Below are positions 19,320-28,296 of a DNA stretch of 64,000 bases, piece by piece. This DNA comes from Chthoniobacterales bacterium (GTDB taxonomy: Bacteria > Verrucomicrobiota > Verrucomicrobiia > Chthoniobacterales > DASVRZ01). Numbering within the stretch: position 1 is the stretch's first letter; every line of letters starts with the position of its first letter. The position numbers and the translations under genes were made by a program. The notes below the pieces were generated by a model that was not told the origin of the DNA, ran no database searches, and was given only the letters and a program-made list of their open reading frames with translations. Location of the stretch: NCBI GenBank assembly GCA_039930045.1, contig JBDSQB010000010.1, positions 144,264 to 208,263 of the forward strand. Reading direction: 5' to 3'.

Positions 19320-19505
19320 GGACGTGCGAGCGCAGCCTTCGGACGTGTCAATCGAGGCTTGGAACGTGCGAACTGAGCCTTGCAACGTGTCAATTCACCC
19401 TTTTTCCGTGCGAGAGGCGCCTTCGAGCGTGTCAATCGAGCCTTGGAACGTGCAAATCGGCCATAAACCGTGTCAAACGCCCCTTCGAGCGTGTCATGTA
19501 TCCCG
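19320..19505 (+). repeat. Degenerate 21-bp-period repeat array 2
   Basis: About nine units of 20-21 bp start near 19320, 19341, 19362, 19383, 19404, 19425, 19446, 19467 and 19487. The core word CGTGTCAATCGAGCCT matches array 1 read on the opposite strand; units tend to alternate CGTGCGA and CGTGTCA. The array lies just left of the prophage, in the same orientation as paralog 2 on the prophage's far side. It fills most of the 274-bp gap after the RibD-like gene. Confidence 0.75.
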
Positions 19506-19523
19506 CACGCCGATTCGGGAACG

Positions 19524-19542
19524 AATGAAATAGGTATGAGAA
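19524..19542 (+). repeat. Left terminal inverted repeat of the prophage
   Basis: AATGAAATAGGTATGAGAA here is the exact reverse complement of 61804-61822. Taking the Mu-type TG...CA convention, the element would begin at TG 19526. A weaker shared block follows inward (GCTGTG ... CAGAGTTC, about 19553-19578), probably further transposase-binding sequence. Confidence 0.85.
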
Positions 19543-19589
19543 TTTTGACCTTCGCTGTGTGAGGTTTGCAGAGTTCGCGCAGTCATTGT

Positions 19590-20486
19590 TCAGGGGTTCT
19601 GCAACAGTCCTCCTCTAAAGCTATAAAGGAATCGGCCAGCGATGTCTGAGCCGTGGGAGCGGTAGATTAAGCCTGCGGGATTGGAGTCCAGGAATCCGCC
19701 GTTGACTCCGGAGCCGTCGATCTCTACCGAGCCGCCACTGGCGGCCGCGAAGCCTGCTCGGGCGGATGATCCTCCCAGGCCGCCTGAGCCGCCCGACGCA
19801 TTTCCTGTCTCCCATTCCACTTTGGAATAATTTAGCTCCACGTCGAAGTCGCCGCCGCCCTGGTTGACGAGTGCAATTTGGAAGCGGTTGAGTTTGTCGG
19901 CGGCAACGCTGTAATACCCAACCTCGGGCCAAGTGGCGACGAAGACATCGCCGTCGGTATTATAGTTCCCGTAAGTTGCCTTCCCGGAAGTGGGAGCACG
20001 GGTGTCCACGTCGGCCCAGAAAACGGCGATAACGGCGCGACCTAGCGCGGCCAGTGAGGTGGGCGTGTAGGCGCTCATGGCCCCGTCGAAAGTGAGGTTG
20101 CCGTTGTTGTTCACCCACAGCGAATGGTAAGTCGTCCCGTAGTAGTTGATCGAAAACGGCAGGGGTATTTCGGTGGTGGAACCGTCGTCGTTGGCTGGGA
20201 GAGTTTGGTCGCCCTCGGGCCGAACGGAGGGTGGATCGGGATCGAGTGTGGTGAGGATCGGCTCGGTAGTCCAGTCATCGGAGAGAAACTCAGCGGCGCG
20301 GAAGCGGGTTGCCGTCTCGATGGAGGGCGCACCGGACGGCACGGTCGGGTTGAGAAAGTATTGTTGCTCGAAAAACAGGCCGCGTTGGCAGATCAGCCAG
20401 CGAAAGCTCTGGCGCGTGACGGGCCAAGAGCGGCGGCGAACGGGGGTGCCTGCCTCGCAGATCGCCCGCGCCTCGTCCCAGGTCAT
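19590..20486 (-). CDS. Tail-tip protein: Tad2-like (DUF2829) N-terminus plus NIDO-like domain
   Basis: Residues 1-75 ('MTWDEARAICEAGTPVRRRSWP' opening, then 'RFRAAEFLSDDW') fit the DUF2829 pattern, the fold of the anti-Thoeris sponge Tad2. Residues about 105-298 resemble a nidogen NIDO domain ('INYYGTTYHSLWVNNNGNLTF', 'AVFWADVDTR'), an extracellular adhesion-type module. It is the last gene before the left end of the prophage and overlaps the upstream gene by 4 bp. A receptor-binding tail part is likely. The N-terminal domain is shared with the next gene. Confidence 0.6.
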   Translation of the reverse strand: MTWDEARAICEAGTPVRRRSWPVTRQSFRWLICQRGLFFEQQYFLNPTVPSGAPSIETATRFRAAEFLSDDWTTEPILTTLDPDPPSVRPEGDQTLPANDDGSTTEIPLPFSINYYGTTYHSLWVNNNGNLTFDGAMSAYTPTSLAALGRAVIAVFWADVDTRAPTSGKATYGNYNTDGDVFVATWPEVGYYSVAADKLNRFQIALVNQGGGDFDVELNYSKVEWETGNASGGSGGLGGSSARAGFAAASGGSVEIDGSGVNGGFLDSNPAGLIYRSHGSDIAGRFLYSFRGGLLQNP

Positions 20487-21130
20487 ATCGTGATCGAGCC
20501 AAGGGTGAACGCGCCCGGAATAAAGGGGTCAGGCGTAGTCGCACCCGATCCGGAGTATGTGGCTACCGGCCCGCCATTGATGCGGGTCGTCCAGGTGTAG
20601 GCAAACCCACGGGAGCCTGTGGTATTGACCAGCCGCAAAACATCGCCCGTCTGGAGGATGAGGGTGTTGTGAAAGGTGATGTAATCACGGTCTGCCGTGA
20701 GAGTGAAGACGCGGGCGGACCCTCGATAAAGTTGGAAAATGCCGACAGCCCACGTAACGCTGGAAAAACGCTCAGAGCGAATATCGATGGCTGCTTGGAC
20801 AGAGGGTGTGGGTGGCTGCGGTAATACCGGCGGAACCGGGGGCAAAGGAGGTGTCGGTGGCAGGGGTGGCACCGGAGTGATCGTGGTCAGGTATTCATTC
20901 TGGCTTTGCCAATCCGTGGCCAGAAATTCGGCGGACGTAAAGCGGGCGTTGGTGACAATGGCTCTCACGCCTTTGCTGGTAAGTTTGCCGTTGGTAAGGA
21001 TGAATTGGTCGGAATAAAACAACCCGCGATCCTCGAAGAGCCAGGCGAAGTCGGGGGTGGTGGCAGGCCACGAGCGACGGCGAACCAATTGGCCTGCCTC
21101 GGCTAAAATACGGGCTTCGTTCCAGGTCAT
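20483..21130 (-). CDS. Tail-tip protein with Tad2-like (DUF2829) N-terminus
   Basis: The 215 residues begin with 'MTWNEARILAEAGQLVRRRSWP' and reach 'RFTSAEFLATDW' near residue 73, the same DUF2829-like domain as in the downstream gene. A proline-rich linker (about 83-108) leads to a beta-rich C-terminal domain. It has 4-bp ATGA overlaps on both sides, so it is translationally coupled with 21127-22122 and 19590-20486. The linker plus C-terminal domain suggests a structural tail part carrying a ligand-binding module. Confidence 0.6.
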   Translation of the reverse strand: MTWNEARILAEAGQLVRRRSWPATTPDFAWLFEDRGLFYSDQFILTNGKLTSKGVRAIVTNARFTSAEFLATDWQSQNEYLTTITPVPPLPPTPPLPPVPPVLPQPPTPSVQAAIDIRSERFSSVTWAVGIFQLYRGSARVFTLTADRDYITFHNTLILQTGDVLRLVNTTGSRGFAYTWTTRINGGPVATYSGSGATTPDPFIPGAFTLGSITI

Positions 21131-22122
21131 GCTTGGGTGGGTTCGAGATCGCGCTCGGCTTCGATGAGGAAAGTTTTCGACGACTGATTCAGAGTGGTCG
21201 GAGAGCCGCTGATTCCGCTGGCGTTATTCACCGTCCAACTAATCTCCGCGAGGGCGGGGAAACCAGTGGTGGAGAGTCCCGACGCGGCGTCGAGCGGGAT
21301 GTTATCCTCGGAATCCGCGAGGGCGGCTGCAAAGGCGGCATCTGACGCGGGAATGTAGAGCAAATAACGGGCGGCAGTGCCAGCGCCGACTTTAGCAAAA
21401 GTGTTGCCCTTGACCAGGATCGACTCAGTTTCCTCCTGCTTCAGCACCATGCGCAGTCCGGTGAGATCCATGTCGATGTAACTCCCCGAGTTTTTGAAAG
21501 CGACACGCAGGATGAGGGCGTCGTGCAATTTGATGACACAGCCGGGCCAGAGGACTTCCCGCGTGACTACGTCGATTTCCACGTCGGGATAGAAGCTGTT
21601 CGACCCGGCCTGCGGAGTGATGCCGATGGGCACAATTAAACGCCCGGTGCCCTCTGCATTGGTGGCTTTTAGTTCGACAACAAACACGCCGGGAACCGTC
21701 GCCGCGCCGCTGATCAGGCCGGTCGAGACTTTGCTGATCGTGGCCGCTGTGATGTCGGTGGTGAAGTCAATCGCTGTGCCGCCCGAGGTGAGCGCCAGTT
21801 TGAAGGTCGCACCAGAGACGTTGACGACATAGTAGCGCGTGTTGACGGCCAGCCCCGCGCCGCCGGTGAGTGCGGTGAAATAAACCTTGTCGCCATTGGC
21901 AAAAGCGCTGCCGGTGGCGGTGATTATATCCGTCGATGCTGCGCCCGTGGTGGCGATGTAAAGCGTCGGCGCGTCGATGGTCATACCGTCCGGCAAACCT
22001 TTGGCTTCCCAGAGGACGACGGGGAGGAAGCTGCTATCGGTCGCGTAGGGCTGATATTGCCAGTATTCCCATTGTTTGTAGCCGAGAACGCTGGTGGTGG
22101 GGTCGATGGTGGGTGCGGGCAT
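21127..22122 (-). CDS. Hypothetical phage tail protein
   Basis: The 331-residue protein has a middle section rich in Thr/Gly ('GDKVYFTALTGGAGLAVNTRYYVV'), reminiscent of tail-fibre repeat domains, and a preceding stretch like a bacterial Ig-type domain. The same ITATG/TRYYVV-type segment recurs in diverged form in the fibre at 30279-32972 ('GTDYFVIASGLTSTALKVSATSGGSAIDI'). It is coupled by a 4-bp overlap to the tail-tip genes. A structural role is inferred from position. Confidence 0.6.
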   Translation of the reverse strand: MPAPTIDPTTSVLGYKQWEYWQYQPYATDSSFLPVVLWEAKGLPDGMTIDAPTLYIATTGAASTDIITATGSAFANGDKVYFTALTGGAGLAVNTRYYVVNVSGATFKLALTSGGTAIDFTTDITAATISKVSTGLISGAATVPGVFVVELKATNAEGTGRLIVPIGITPQAGSNSFYPDVEIDVVTREVLWPGCVIKLHDALILRVAFKNSGSYIDMDLTGLRMVLKQEETESILVKGNTFAKVGAGTAARYLLYIPASDAAFAAALADSEDNIPLDAASGLSTTGFPALAEISWTVNNASGISGSPTTLNQSSKTFLIEAERDLEPTQA

Positions 22123-22125
22123 AAC

Positions 22126-24480
22126 TTAGTAAGTGATGGTGGCTGTGGCTTTGCTGCCACCGGCAGTGGCGGCGGCGCTGAGTTCGTAATGGACCCAGCC
22201 GCGCAGGGTGGTGGCGTCCACGTTTTCGGTGTCGAATTGGGTGAGCCGGGCGCGGATGGCGAAGTTGGCGGTCGCCGGTTTGCCGTCGTTCGCGCCCTCC
22301 CAGACGCCGTAGCGCATCCGGTCGGCAGTGAGCGTGTCCACGAGGGAGACGAGCTTGCGGCGGATGCGGGCTCCGAAGGTGTGCTTCACAGCCAGCGGCG
22401 AAAGCAGAATGACCTGGCTCAGGATTGGTGTCGCAGACCAGGTGATTTTTTTGAGGTTGAGCCCGATGGGACTCGGGGTGGTATCGGCGTCGATGCTGCC
22501 GACCTCGATGACTACGATCCACTGGGCCTGGCAGGGCGCATTGAGGAGCTGCGCGACCAGTGAAAACTGGAGATCGAGCAGTCCGTTGAGGCGGAGCATT
22601 TTGTCGTTGATCTCGAAGGTAAACAGCGTGCGCTCGAAAGCGGCGGCGTAGAAGGAATTGCTCGTGCCGCTGCGGACCACTTCGTAGAGCGTGCGGCCAT
22701 CGCTGCCGACGTAGCCCTGGTCGGCCACACTGGCGGATTTAATGTGGCCGCCCGAGGAAATGAGCACGGCGGTTCCCGAGGTGTTTTGCCAGACGCTGGC
22801 GGCGGCGGGCGCGGGCAATGTTCCGGGGAGTGTGGTGACCGTGGAATCGTGGACTGCGGGGAGCAAATAGGCCATGTTGCGCACGGGCAGCGCTGCGGGG
22901 TCGAAATCGCCGGGGGCAGCGACGTAAAACAACGTCGTGTTGATCTCTGGCAGCTCGATTTCCAGTCCAGTTCCAGTCGTATCTGCAGTGCCAGCCGGGC
23001 CGGTCGAGGGAAGGATTTCTTCGAGCGTCGTCACGCGTCCGCTCAGGTCGCTCAGGTAATCCAGCAGACCCACGATCTGGCCCATCGTGTGAGTGTGCGC
23101 GAGGAACGCGGAGATCGGCCCGGACGAGCTGATAACAACCGCGTATTGCGCCGCTGTCGGCGTGGTGGCAAATCCGCTGATCATCAGGACATTCGCCGAG
23201 GTGTTAACGGCCGTAAATTCGTTGTCGCGGAGAATGCGGCCGCCCGAGACGTTTTCGCGGACGTTCACGTGGAGTGATTCCGTCGCGAGATTGTGGGCAA
23301 TGGCGAAGGTCGTCGCGGAGCCGTCGCCGATGGTCGTGGTGTAGTGCTGCGTGCCGGTGATGACCTGATCGAGCGTGAAGGGAATGTAATCCTTCGGAGA
23401 CGGCGGCTGGAGCCAGTCGATGTCCTGGACCGTGGCCAGATCGTCCCAGATGAGAGGGCGGCGAATAATCACATCCCGCCGCAATGCGACAACGTCTTTT
23501 ACTTCGCCATCCTCGACGATATTCAGACGGATGTGTAGCGGCAGAGTCACCTCTTCCTGCGTGCGCAACATCGCGGCCAGAATGGCCCGGCGTGTCGTGA
23601 GAGTGAAGGTGAGATCGCCCTCCGGAGCCTGGCGCACATTCACCTCCAATAAATCGTAGCCATTGCCTGCCATGTCGCCCGCAAACTCGATATTCATCGT
23701 GCCGCTGATTGGCAATGTGACGAGGAAGCCAGCGTTCAATTTTTGCAGCGCCGCCTGCACTTCCTCGGGTCCATCTTCCTGGCTGAGAAGATCCGTGCGG
23801 ACGGTGCCAAAAGTGAGATCGTAGGTCCCGCGAAATTCCCGCTGCAGAGTGAGCGATTGGACTTCGGTAATAATGAGGTCATCGACGACTTCACCGGCCC
23901 GCACACGAGCCACGGTCGGCGCGGGTGGCAGCACGCGAGGAGCTGCGTCGGTAAACGCGCCCGGAGCTTGCTGCAGGCGCAATTCGTGAATCCACTGGCC
24001 ATCGAGTTGGTAGGCACTGATCCGGCCAAAACTGATCGGCCAGAGGGTGTTATCCACGACAAGCAAAGGCACCTCGACCGATCCGGTTCCGAAGCGCATG
24101 AGAAGCGAGCCATCCACCTTCCACGTCTTGACGGCTCCGTAAGTGGCCACCGTCGCCGCAAGCGCGTTGAGAGCAGTCTGCAAGCCGGTTGCAGACACAT
24201 CGTAATTCACTTCCTGTGTGGTGTTCGCTCCGGTCGAAGCGCCGCTGCCCACCTTGATGGCAAATTTTCCCTGCACCGGCGGTGCGTCGATCTCGCCAAT
24301 CGCCGCCCACAGAGCGGCCACGTTTTCACTGGTCTCCACGGTTTGGCCATCAATGATTTTCTCGAATCGCAAGGCCAGCACAAGATCGTCGCCGAAGGTG
24401 AGATCAGGCGGCGTCCAGGTCGCGCCGCCGACCAGCGAGGCGGTCCGGTCCGCGAGGTTAACAGAGAGATATTGTTTCAT
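22126..24480 (-). CDS. Large tail-tip or fibre protein
   Basis: The 784 residues show no catalytic motif. The N-terminal ~300 residues look like a structural tail domain; the middle holds a fibre-like segment 'TTTIGDGSATTFAIAHNL' and a short coiled-coil 'LLDYLSDLSGRVTTLEEIL' that could trimerise; the C-terminus is beta-rich. It lies in a run of tail genes downstream of the tape measure, where central tail-tip proteins are expected in siphoviruses. The exact role is unknown. Confidence 0.65.
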   Translation of the reverse strand: MKQYLSVNLADRTASLVGGATWTPPDLTFGDDLVLALRFEKIIDGQTVETSENVAALWAAIGEIDAPPVQGKFAIKVGSGASTGANTTQEVNYDVSATGLQTALNALAATVATYGAVKTWKVDGSLLMRFGTGSVEVPLLVVDNTLWPISFGRISAYQLDGQWIHELRLQQAPGAFTDAAPRVLPPAPTVARVRAGEVVDDLIITEVQSLTLQREFRGTYDLTFGTVRTDLLSQEDGPEEVQAALQKLNAGFLVTLPISGTMNIEFAGDMAGNGYDLLEVNVRQAPEGDLTFTLTTRRAILAAMLRTQEEVTLPLHIRLNIVEDGEVKDVVALRRDVIIRRPLIWDDLATVQDIDWLQPPSPKDYIPFTLDQVITGTQHYTTTIGDGSATTFAIAHNLATESLHVNVRENVSGGRILRDNEFTAVNTSANVLMISGFATTPTAAQYAVVISSSGPISAFLAHTHTMGQIVGLLDYLSDLSGRVTTLEEILPSTGPAGTADTTGTGLEIELPEINTTLFYVAAPGDFDPAALPVRNMAYLLPAVHDSTVTTLPGTLPAPAAASVWQNTSGTAVLISSGGHIKSASVADQGYVGSDGRTLYEVVRSGTSNSFYAAAFERTLFTFEINDKMLRLNGLLDLQFSLVAQLLNAPCQAQWIVVIEVGSIDADTTPSPIGLNLKKITWSATPILSQVILLSPLAVKHTFGARIRRKLVSLVDTLTADRMRYGVWEGANDGKPATANFAIRARLTQFDTENVDATTLRGWVHYELSAAATAGGSKATATITY

Positions 24481-24486
24481 AAAAAA

Positions 24487-25710
24487 TCAGGACAGGAGGG
24501 CGAGGTCGAATGCGCGGGCGATGTAGGGAAAAGGCGGGTCCAGGCGCGACCGGCGTTTTGCTTTCTGGGCCAGGCGGGCCTTCGCTTGATTGCGGGCGGT
24601 TTTATCGGTGCCGATGGCGGGTTTTTCCTCGTCTAAAGAGGGGAGTGGAAACGTGCTGTCGGAGCCGCCGCCAGTGGGTGTCCAGAAGGTGCCTGCCAGT
24701 GAGTGGCCGCTGAGGACGTTAAGGGCGTTGGAAATCGCGTCGTTAAAACTCGCCGTGGTGAAGTTGATAATGAGTTGGGCCGCTCCCGCCGCGAGCGGTG
24801 GAATGAAGGGCGTGCCCGGATCGGTGTTGATGATCCGCAGCTCCGGTTGCATGTAGTTCAGATCCCAAAACAGCGCCTGCCGAACGAAGGGCGTCCAAGT
24901 GGCGTCGGGCGCACTGTTAGGAGTCGCATTGGGAGGCGAGAGAAGGTAAATGGTCGAGATTAGAATCTCGTCGAAGTTAGGCTCTTCATAAACGCCGGTC
25001 AGCGGATCGGGCGCGGCATCCAGCGGGCGAAAAAGCGACGTGCTGTAAACCTTCAGCCGGTCGCCCGGTGCGGCGCTCCGGACGCTCAAGGTTTGAGTGA
25101 CGTTGGAAATGCCGGTGACAATGCCGGGTTGAACGCTGATCTGTGAGGTTAATGCCAGGCGCGGCTGGTGCAGCACGATGTCGCAGGCCCGCAGGAGGCG
25201 GTTTTGTTTGGGCGATACTGGATTGAGGAGCTGCTGCACCGCAACGCTTTCGTCGTCGCTCAAGCGCGGCGGCGCGTTCACTCCACGGTCCAGGAAGAAT
25301 TGCGGAACTGTGGAGCCGGGTCCGTCCACACCAAGGTTGCGCCAGCTCGTAGAAATCGGCGGATTGAAGTAGAGCGGGACATCCACAGGCGCTTGCAGCT
25401 CGATCTTTTTCTTTGCCTCGCCCTGGTTAAAAATATAGGAGGAAAAATAGGGCTCACCCGTGAGTGGGTTGGTGCCAAAATTTCGGCCCGCCTGTCGCAA
25501 CTCCATGATCTCAGCGAAGCTGGTTTTGACGACCGGAGCCTCTCCGTTGACGAAGCCAGGGCGCACGGAGGCCACCCATTTCTTAAGCGGCGCGAGCCAG
25601 AATAGATTTGTAGTCCAGGGATGGTGCCATTTCGAGCTGCGAGGCAGCGTGATGGTGCGTCCCTGGGGATGCTGTCTTTGCGGCGCGAGACCTGGTGTTT
25701 GCGGCGTCAT
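24487..25710 (-). CDS. Hypothetical phage tail protein
   Basis: The 407-residue protein has no recognised domain. It is Pro/Asn-rich and ends in a basic Ala/Lys/Arg stretch ('ARNQAKARLAQKAKRRSRL'). The start at 25710 overlaps the stop of the preceding gene by 4 bp (ATGA). Its position between tape measure and fibre genes suggests a tail-tip component. Confidence 0.6.
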   Translation of the reverse strand: MTPQTPGLAPQRQHPQGRTITLPRSSKWHHPWTTNLFWLAPLKKWVASVRPGFVNGEAPVVKTSFAEIMELRQAGRNFGTNPLTGEPYFSSYIFNQGEAKKKIELQAPVDVPLYFNPPISTSWRNLGVDGPGSTVPQFFLDRGVNAPPRLSDDESVAVQQLLNPVSPKQNRLLRACDIVLHQPRLALTSQISVQPGIVTGISNVTQTLSVRSAAPGDRLKVYSTSLFRPLDAAPDPLTGVYEEPNFDEILISTIYLLSPPNATPNSAPDATWTPFVRQALFWDLNYMQPELRIINTDPGTPFIPPLAAGAAQLIINFTTASFNDAISNALNVLSGHSLAGTFWTPTGGGSDSTFPLPSLDEEKPAIGTDKTARNQAKARLAQKAKRRSRLDPPFPYIARAFDLALLS

Positions 25711-26261
25711 AGGAAGTAATGTTTCCTGCCGCCTTGTCCGGCGGGTGGGAGAATCGTGATGTAACGAAGGTTGAACCAGACCTGGTCAATGGCGCGAACG
25801 GGTCGTTTGTTTTTCCAAAGAACAAGCGCCACGGGCTGGATGCCTTTTTCGCCGACGAAAGCGTAGGCGCTTTTCCTCTGCACAACCTCGATCTGATCGG
25901 CGGTGGCGAGGCGTCCCTCTTTGTCGGGCGTCACCTGAAGACAGACCCAGCTTTGCTGAGTTTCCTTATCGATCTGATCTGGATCGAGCTTGAGAGCTGG
26001 CTGAGCGTGTTTGGCATCGCCGGAAATCGGGATTTTTTTTGTGCCGATAACGGGCTCAAGGCCGTTGACCAAGCCGCGACTCAAGCGGAGCTCCATACCG
26101 ACTAACGACGGGCGAAACGGATGGTTAAAGCTGCCACCGCCCCGGTTGGTCGGAGTCTGGGTGTAGCCCTGCGCATTCATCCGCAGGAGTATTCCAGGGC
26201 TTTGCCGTGGCGGCGCGTAACCGGCGGGCGTGGCCGTGCCGATGGGAAGAGAGTCGTTCAT
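25707..26261 (-). CDS. Hypothetical phage tail protein
   Basis: This 184-residue protein is beta-rich in its second half ('VCLQVTPDKEGRLATADQIEVVQRKSAYAFV'), without recognised motifs. Start 26261 was chosen because its ATGA overlaps the stop of the upstream gene exactly as at neighbouring junctions; the frame extends a further 12 codons. Probably a minor tail component. Confidence 0.6.
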   Translation of the reverse strand: MNDSLPIGTATPAGYAPPRQSPGILLRMNAQGYTQTPTNRGGGSFNHPFRPSLVGMELRLSRGLVNGLEPVIGTKKIPISGDAKHAQPALKLDPDQIDKETQQSWVCLQVTPDKEGRLATADQIEVVQRKSAYAFVGEKGIQPVALVLWKNKRPVRAIDQVWFNLRYITILPPAGQGGRKHYFL

Positions 26262-26977
26262 TTCAAGAAGTCCTTCTGATAGATGGGTTTCGGCCAACCG
26301 CCTGGGCCCGAGAGCCAGTAATTTTCCGTCACATCCCAGACGTTACCGAGGTGTTTGAGGTTAGGAGCTGCCATCAGCCAGTTGCGGCCGTCCTTCAGAT
26401 CGGTGGGTGGCTTTCCGGGCAGTTTGTCGGCGATGTAATCAACGCCGTCGAAGAGAGCGCCAGGCAGTTCCACGACCGCATAACGGAAGCGATAATTGCC
26501 TTCCATGCGGAATTTGCTCTGGTAACCGAACATCGGATTGATGTCGCCATCGGTCCCTCCATTACCGGGAAAAGCGCCACCACCACCGCTCTCTTTCGAG
26601 AGCGTCGCTGGCCAGAGAATATCGCCGCCGTCCACGTCGGGCACTCCCTGGTATTTCTCCAGCAGCTTCGAGTAATCTTTGTGCAACTTGAGCGACACCT
26701 CGGCGAAGCCCCCCGTAAAGTCGTAGTCGGTGGAATTCTTGCGATCTTGCAGTTCGACCCCCACGCCGCTTTTGTTGCCGTCCTCGTAGAACCACGTCAT
26801 AAAATAGATGCCTCCACGTTTGCGAATCTGCGAGCCGACCAACTTCGCTTTCCCGTCTTCCTGCGGCGGCTTCGGTTCCTTGCCGAACTCAAACATTTGC
26901 GAAAAAACACGCGTGCGCACACCGATTCGATTGGTGGATTCATCAACTAGATGGACTTGAGGAGTTCCGTAGATCAT
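26258..26977 (-). CDS. Hypothetical phage tail protein
   Basis: This 239-residue protein follows the tape-measure candidate with a 4-bp overlap, the position usually taken by distal tail proteins in siphoviruses. It contains Gly-rich 'KESGGGGAFPGNGGTDGD' and aromatic-rich stretches. No family recognised; the distal-tail role is only positional. Confidence 0.55.
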   Translation of the reverse strand: MIYGTPQVHLVDESTNRIGVRTRVFSQMFEFGKEPKPPQEDGKAKLVGSQIRKRGGIYFMTWFYEDGNKSGVGVELQDRKNSTDYDFTGGFAEVSLKLHKDYSKLLEKYQGVPDVDGGDILWPATLSKESGGGGAFPGNGGTDGDINPMFGYQSKFRMEGNYRFRYAVVELPGALFDGVDYIADKLPGKPPTDLKDGRNWLMAAPNLKHLGNVWDVTENYWLSGPGGWPKPIYQKDFLK

Positions 26978-28293
26978 GGCCGGGATCGGGTGCGGGCTTC
27001 GAGGATGCCGTCTTGTCCGGTGCGCAACGTTTCGTGCATCGAATCAATGCTCTTCATCAAGGCATCCGTTCCGGGCAAAGAAGAACTTGCGATCTGAGCG
27101 GCGCGGGCGGAGTCCGCCGCTCCCGACCTCGCATCAACGATGCCAGAAGCGGCTGCCAATCCGCGTTGACGCAAGGTTTCCTGAGTGGCGAGATTGGAAG
27201 CTTCGTCCGCTTGTTCTGGAGAACCGCCTTCGGCTCTGGTTCGCTTCCAAACCTCCATGTTTTCCAGCTTCGCCTCGGCGGCCAGGCGCTCCTGATTACC
27301 AGCGATGGTGCGTTTGCCGCGAGCACGCGCAATTTCCAACTTCAGTCCGCCTTCCTCGCGGTTAAATTTCTCTTGGCCGAGCGCTTCCTGCTCGGCTTTC
27401 AGCTTACCAAGACGTTGAATTTCTTCTTCGTTTTCCTTCATGGCGCGAACGCCGTCGATACTGCCGAAGCTAGTGCCGAAAGTCTTGTTGATGATGCGGG
27501 TGAAAGGATTTGTTGCCTTGCGTTCGAGTTCCTTTCGATTCTGCTCACGGGCAAATATTTCGTCCTCCGTCGAGTGAGCAGCCGATACCAGATCTCCGGA
27601 GCTTGCTCGATAGGTGCTGGAGATCTGCAGGCCGCGTGCATCGCTTGCCCGAGAGGCTCCGAGCCGGTTCTTTAACGATTGATCCTGCTCGCCCGCGTTG
27701 ATGATTTTGCCTGCCAGTTCCCCGGCAAGATAAGTCGCTATGGCGGCGAGGCCCAGCGCGCCACCTGTGCCCGCTGCATTGCCGACCGCGCCTTGGATGC
27801 CGCCGCCCTGGACTATGCCCTGGCCAACCGTTAATGCGCCGCGACTGAGTCGTCCTTGCAAAGCAGCTTGTTCCGCTTTTTGCTTGGTGATGGCGCGTTC
27901 CGCCAATTCCTGTGCTTTGGTCTCGGCGGTGGCGCGTGCTTTTGCGGCATTGATCTCCAACTGCGCTGCTTTTTGAGCGGCGGCGGATGCCAGGGCTGCG
28001 GCTGCAGCTTCTTTTTCCATCGCGGCGGCCTCCTTCGGAATGCTGGCGGCGGCGGCCTCGACCGTGTCGAAGGTGCGCTTGTTAGCAGCCCGAGGTATTT
28101 GGACCGTGCCACCGATGGGGTTATTGGCCGGTGTGTTTGGATCGTGGCGCGGCGGTGGCAGTGTTCCATCGATGATGCGAGGTGCGGGCCGGTTTTCGGC
28201 TTTTTGCAGATCGTCCTTCTTCCGCTGGGCCTCGCTCAGGGCGTTGCCTTCCGACACTTCCCTGACGACAATTTTAATTTCTTCGTCGGGCAT
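26974..28293 (-). CDS. Candidate tape measure protein (short)
   Basis: The 439 residues are Ala/Lys/Glu-rich with a long predicted coiled coil (about 75-145), a Gly/Ala-rich hydrophobic patch (about 150-195, 'GGALGLAAIATYLAGELAG') and a second helical region (about 240-400). That layout and its place right after a small acidic protein and the tube candidate fit a tape measure. At about 0.15 nm per residue the tail would be near 65 nm, short for a siphovirus. Confidence 0.6.
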   Translation of the reverse strand: MPDEEIKIVVREVSEGNALSEAQRKKDDLQKAENRPAPRIIDGTLPPPRHDPNTPANNPIGGTVQIPRAANKRTFDTVEAAAASIPKEAAAMEKEAAAAALASAAAQKAAQLEINAAKARATAETKAQELAERAITKQKAEQAALQGRLSRGALTVGQGIVQGGGIQGAVGNAAGTGGALGLAAIATYLAGELAGKIINAGEQDQSLKNRLGASRASDARGLQISSTYRASSGDLVSAAHSTEDEIFAREQNRKELERKATNPFTRIINKTFGTSFGSIDGVRAMKENEEEIQRLGKLKAEQEALGQEKFNREEGGLKLEIARARGKRTIAGNQERLAAEAKLENMEVWKRTRAEGGSPEQADEASNLATQETLRQRGLAAASGIVDARSGAADSARAAQIASSSLPGTDALMKSIDSMHETLRTGQDGILEARTRSRP

Positions 28294-28296
28294 AGG

